Shown here: one piece after another, positions 62,680 to 64,000 of the stretch
How positions within the stretch are numbered: the stretch's first letter is position 1
How the letters are laid out: each line of letters starts with the position of its first letter
Source: Pseudomonas sp. PDM18
GTDB lineage: Bacteria > Pseudomonadota > Gammaproteobacteria > Pseudomonadales > Pseudomonadaceae
Assembly: GCF_014852585.1 (NCBI RefSeq)
Contig: NZ_JACVBX010000001.1
Location: forward strand, 868,001 to 932,000
Length of the DNA: 64,000 nucleotides
Direction of reading: 5' to 3'
Notes under the pieces: generated by a model
Told to the model about the DNA's origin: nothing
The model's input: only the letters and a program-made list of their open reading frames with translations
Database searches by the model: none
Program-made: the position numbers and the translations under genes

Positions 62680-64000
62680 ATGGCCGTGATCAAGCAAGAC
62701 GACCTGATCCAGAGCGTCGCCGATGCCCTGCAGTTCATCTCCTACTACCACCCGGTTGATTTCATCCAGGCCATGCATGAGGCCTACCTGCGCGAAGAAT
62801 CGCCGGCTGCCCGGGACTCGATGGCGCAGATCCTGATCAACTCGCGCATGTGCGCCACCGGCCACCGCCCGATCTGCCAGGACACCGGTATCGTCACCGT
62901 GTTCGTCCGCGTCGGCATGGATGTGAGCTGGGCCGGCGCCACCATGAGCGTCGACGACATGATCAACGAAGGCGTACGCCGCGCCTACAACCTGCCGGAG
63001 AACGTCCTGCGTGCCTCCATCCTGGCCGACCCGGCGGGCGCGCGTAAGAACACCAAGGACAACACCCCGGCCGTGATCCACTACTCCATCGTCCCGGGCA
63101 ACACCGTGGAAGTGGACGTGGCAGCCAAGGGCGGCGGCTCCGAGAACAAATCGAAGATGGCGATGCTCAACCCGTCCGACTCCATCGTCGACTGGGTCCT
63201 GAAGACCGTTCCGACCATGGGCGCCGGCTGGTGCCCGCCGGGCATGCTCGGCATCGGCATCGGCGGCACCGCCGAGAAGGCCGCGGTGATGGCGAAGGAA
63301 GTCCTGATGGACGAGATCGACATCCACGAGCTGAAGGCCCGCGGTCCGCAGAACAAGATCGAGGAAATGCGCCTCGAACTGTTCGAGAAGGTCAATCAGC
63401 TGGGTATCGGTGCCCAGGGCCTGGGCGGCCTGACCACGGTGCTGGACGTGAAGATCATGGACTACCCGACCCACGCAGCTTCCCTGCCGGTGTGCATGAT
63501 CCCCAACTGCGCCGCCACCCGCCACGCACACTTCGTGCTCGATGGCTCCGGCCCCGCCGAGCTGGAAGCACCGTCCCTGGACGCCTACCCGGAGATCGTC
63601 TGGGAAGCCGGCCCGTCCGCGCGCCGCGTCAACCTGGACAGCATCACCCCGGAAGAAGTGCAGAGCTGGAAGCCGGGCGAGACCATCCTGCTCAACGGCA
63701 AGATGCTCACCGGCCGCGACGCTGCGCACAAGCGCATGGTCGACATGCTGAACAAGGGCGAAGAGCTGCCGGTGGACCTCAAGGGCCGCTTCATCTACTA
63801 CGTCGGCCCGGTCGATCCGGTCGGTGACGAAGTGGTTGGCCCGGCTGGCCCGACCACCGCGACCCGCATGGACAAGTTCACCCGCCAGATCCTCGAGCAG
63901 ACCGGTCTGCTGGGCATGATCGGCAAGTCCGAGCGCGGCCCGATCGCCATCGAGGCAATCAAGGACAACAAGGCCGTCTACCTGATGGCCGTGGGCGGCG
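62680..64000 (+). CDS. class I fumarate hydratase (partial)
   Basis: The first 440 codons of an iron-sulfur class I fumarase, which interconverts fumarate and malate; it runs off the right edge (about 507 codons are usual). The cluster Cys is in RPICQDTG (Cys66), followed by GGGSENKSK and the second Cys in IPNCAATRH. An AAGAGGA ribosome site precedes the ATG at 62680. The oxygen-sensitive 4Fe-4S form contrasts with the iron-free FumC. Confidence 0.94.
   Translation, partial: MAVIKQDDLIQSVADALQFISYYHPVDFIQAMHEAYLREESPAARDSMAQILINSRMCATGHRPICQDTGIVTVFVRVGMDVSWAGATMSVDDMINEGVRRAYNLPENVLRASILADPAGARKNTKDNTPAVIHYSIVPGNTVEVDVAAKGGGSENKSKMAMLNPSDSIVDWVLKTVPTMGAGWCPPGMLGIGIGGTAEKAAVMAKEVLMDEIDIHELKARGPQNKIEEMRLELFEKVNQLGIGAQGLGGLTTVLDVKIMDYPTHAASLPVCMIPNCAATRHAHFVLDGSGPAELEAPSLDAYPEIVWEAGPSARRVNLDSITPEEVQSWKPGETILLNGKMLTGRDAAHKRMVDMLNKGEELPVDLKGRFIYYVGPVDPVGDEVVGPAGPTTATRMDKFTRQILEQTGLLGMIGKSERGPIAIEAIKDNKAVYLMAVGG

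Overview
The window is a high-GC stretch of bacterial chromosome from a Pseudomonas, most likely a P. aeruginosa-group species such as P. nitroreducens, P. citronellolis or P. knackmussii. Support comes from mvaT (an H-NS-type protein restricted to pseudomonads), an Mqo-type malate dehydrogenase, class I fumarase, Pseudomonas-style REP hairpins, and gene order that, from memory, matches four separate P. aeruginosa PAO1 blocks (about PA0829-0833, PA3921-3925, PA4633-4647 and PA4314-4333). I see no insertion sequence, prophage, integron, CRISPR array, tRNA or rRNA. It reads as core chromosome carrying small dispersed repeats. I ran no database searches; family names come from motifs and recall.

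Layout. 1-5.4 kb: lipoprotein end, metallo-beta-lactamase-fold hydrolase, AraC regulator, PF10118 metal-dependent hydrolase, alpha/beta hydrolase, a secreted unknown, and palindromic repeats in the convergent gaps. 5.4-15.3 kb: a lipid or hydrophobic-acid utilisation locus with a MalT-type LuxR regulator, DUF1329 and DUF1302 envelope proteins, an AlkK-like acyl-CoA ligase and a divergent thiolase. 15.4-25.5 kb: exporter, DUF1266 protein, 2-hydroxyacid dehydrogenase with a DUF1835 protein, rsmC, an amino acid permease, a GDT1-family Mn2+ transporter behind a yybP-ykoY riboswitch, a SnoaL-like protein, an NAD-dependent reductase and an M48 lipoprotein protease. 26-42.9 kb: chemoreceptor, a SRAP protein without its active site, small conserved proteins, an acyltransferase, mqo behind a long leader, LysR regulator, aldehyde dehydrogenase, and purine and pyrimidine salvage (hpt, upp, uraA). 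43-64 kb: purU, mvaT, sbcB, a seven-gene membrane/MoxR/DUF58 cluster whose last six genes overlap, a c-di-GMP PilZ receptor, small lipoproteins, a tandem universal stress protein, pykA, an enoyl-CoA hydratase/isomerase homologue, a 2Fe-2S reductase overlapping a SadC-like diguanylate cyclase, and the start of a class I fumarase.

How genes work together. The 5.4-15.3 kb locus looks like a complete route for a hydrophobic acid: outer-membrane proteins, CoA activation, thiolysis, and a regulator. mqo, pykA and fumarase feed central carbon flow. hpt, upp and uraA recover bases and purU balances one-carbon units. The MoxR cluster probably builds one inner-membrane machine. PilZ and the diguanylate cyclase are receptor and producer of the same second messenger.

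Most notable: (i) a pair of 125-139 bp hairpin repeats whose stems differ in sequence but stay complementary; (ii) the Mn2+ riboswitch with a visible set of mutually exclusive hairpins; (iii) the degenerate SRAP protein; (iv) twin DnaA-box repeats downstream of pykA; (v) the MoxR cluster.
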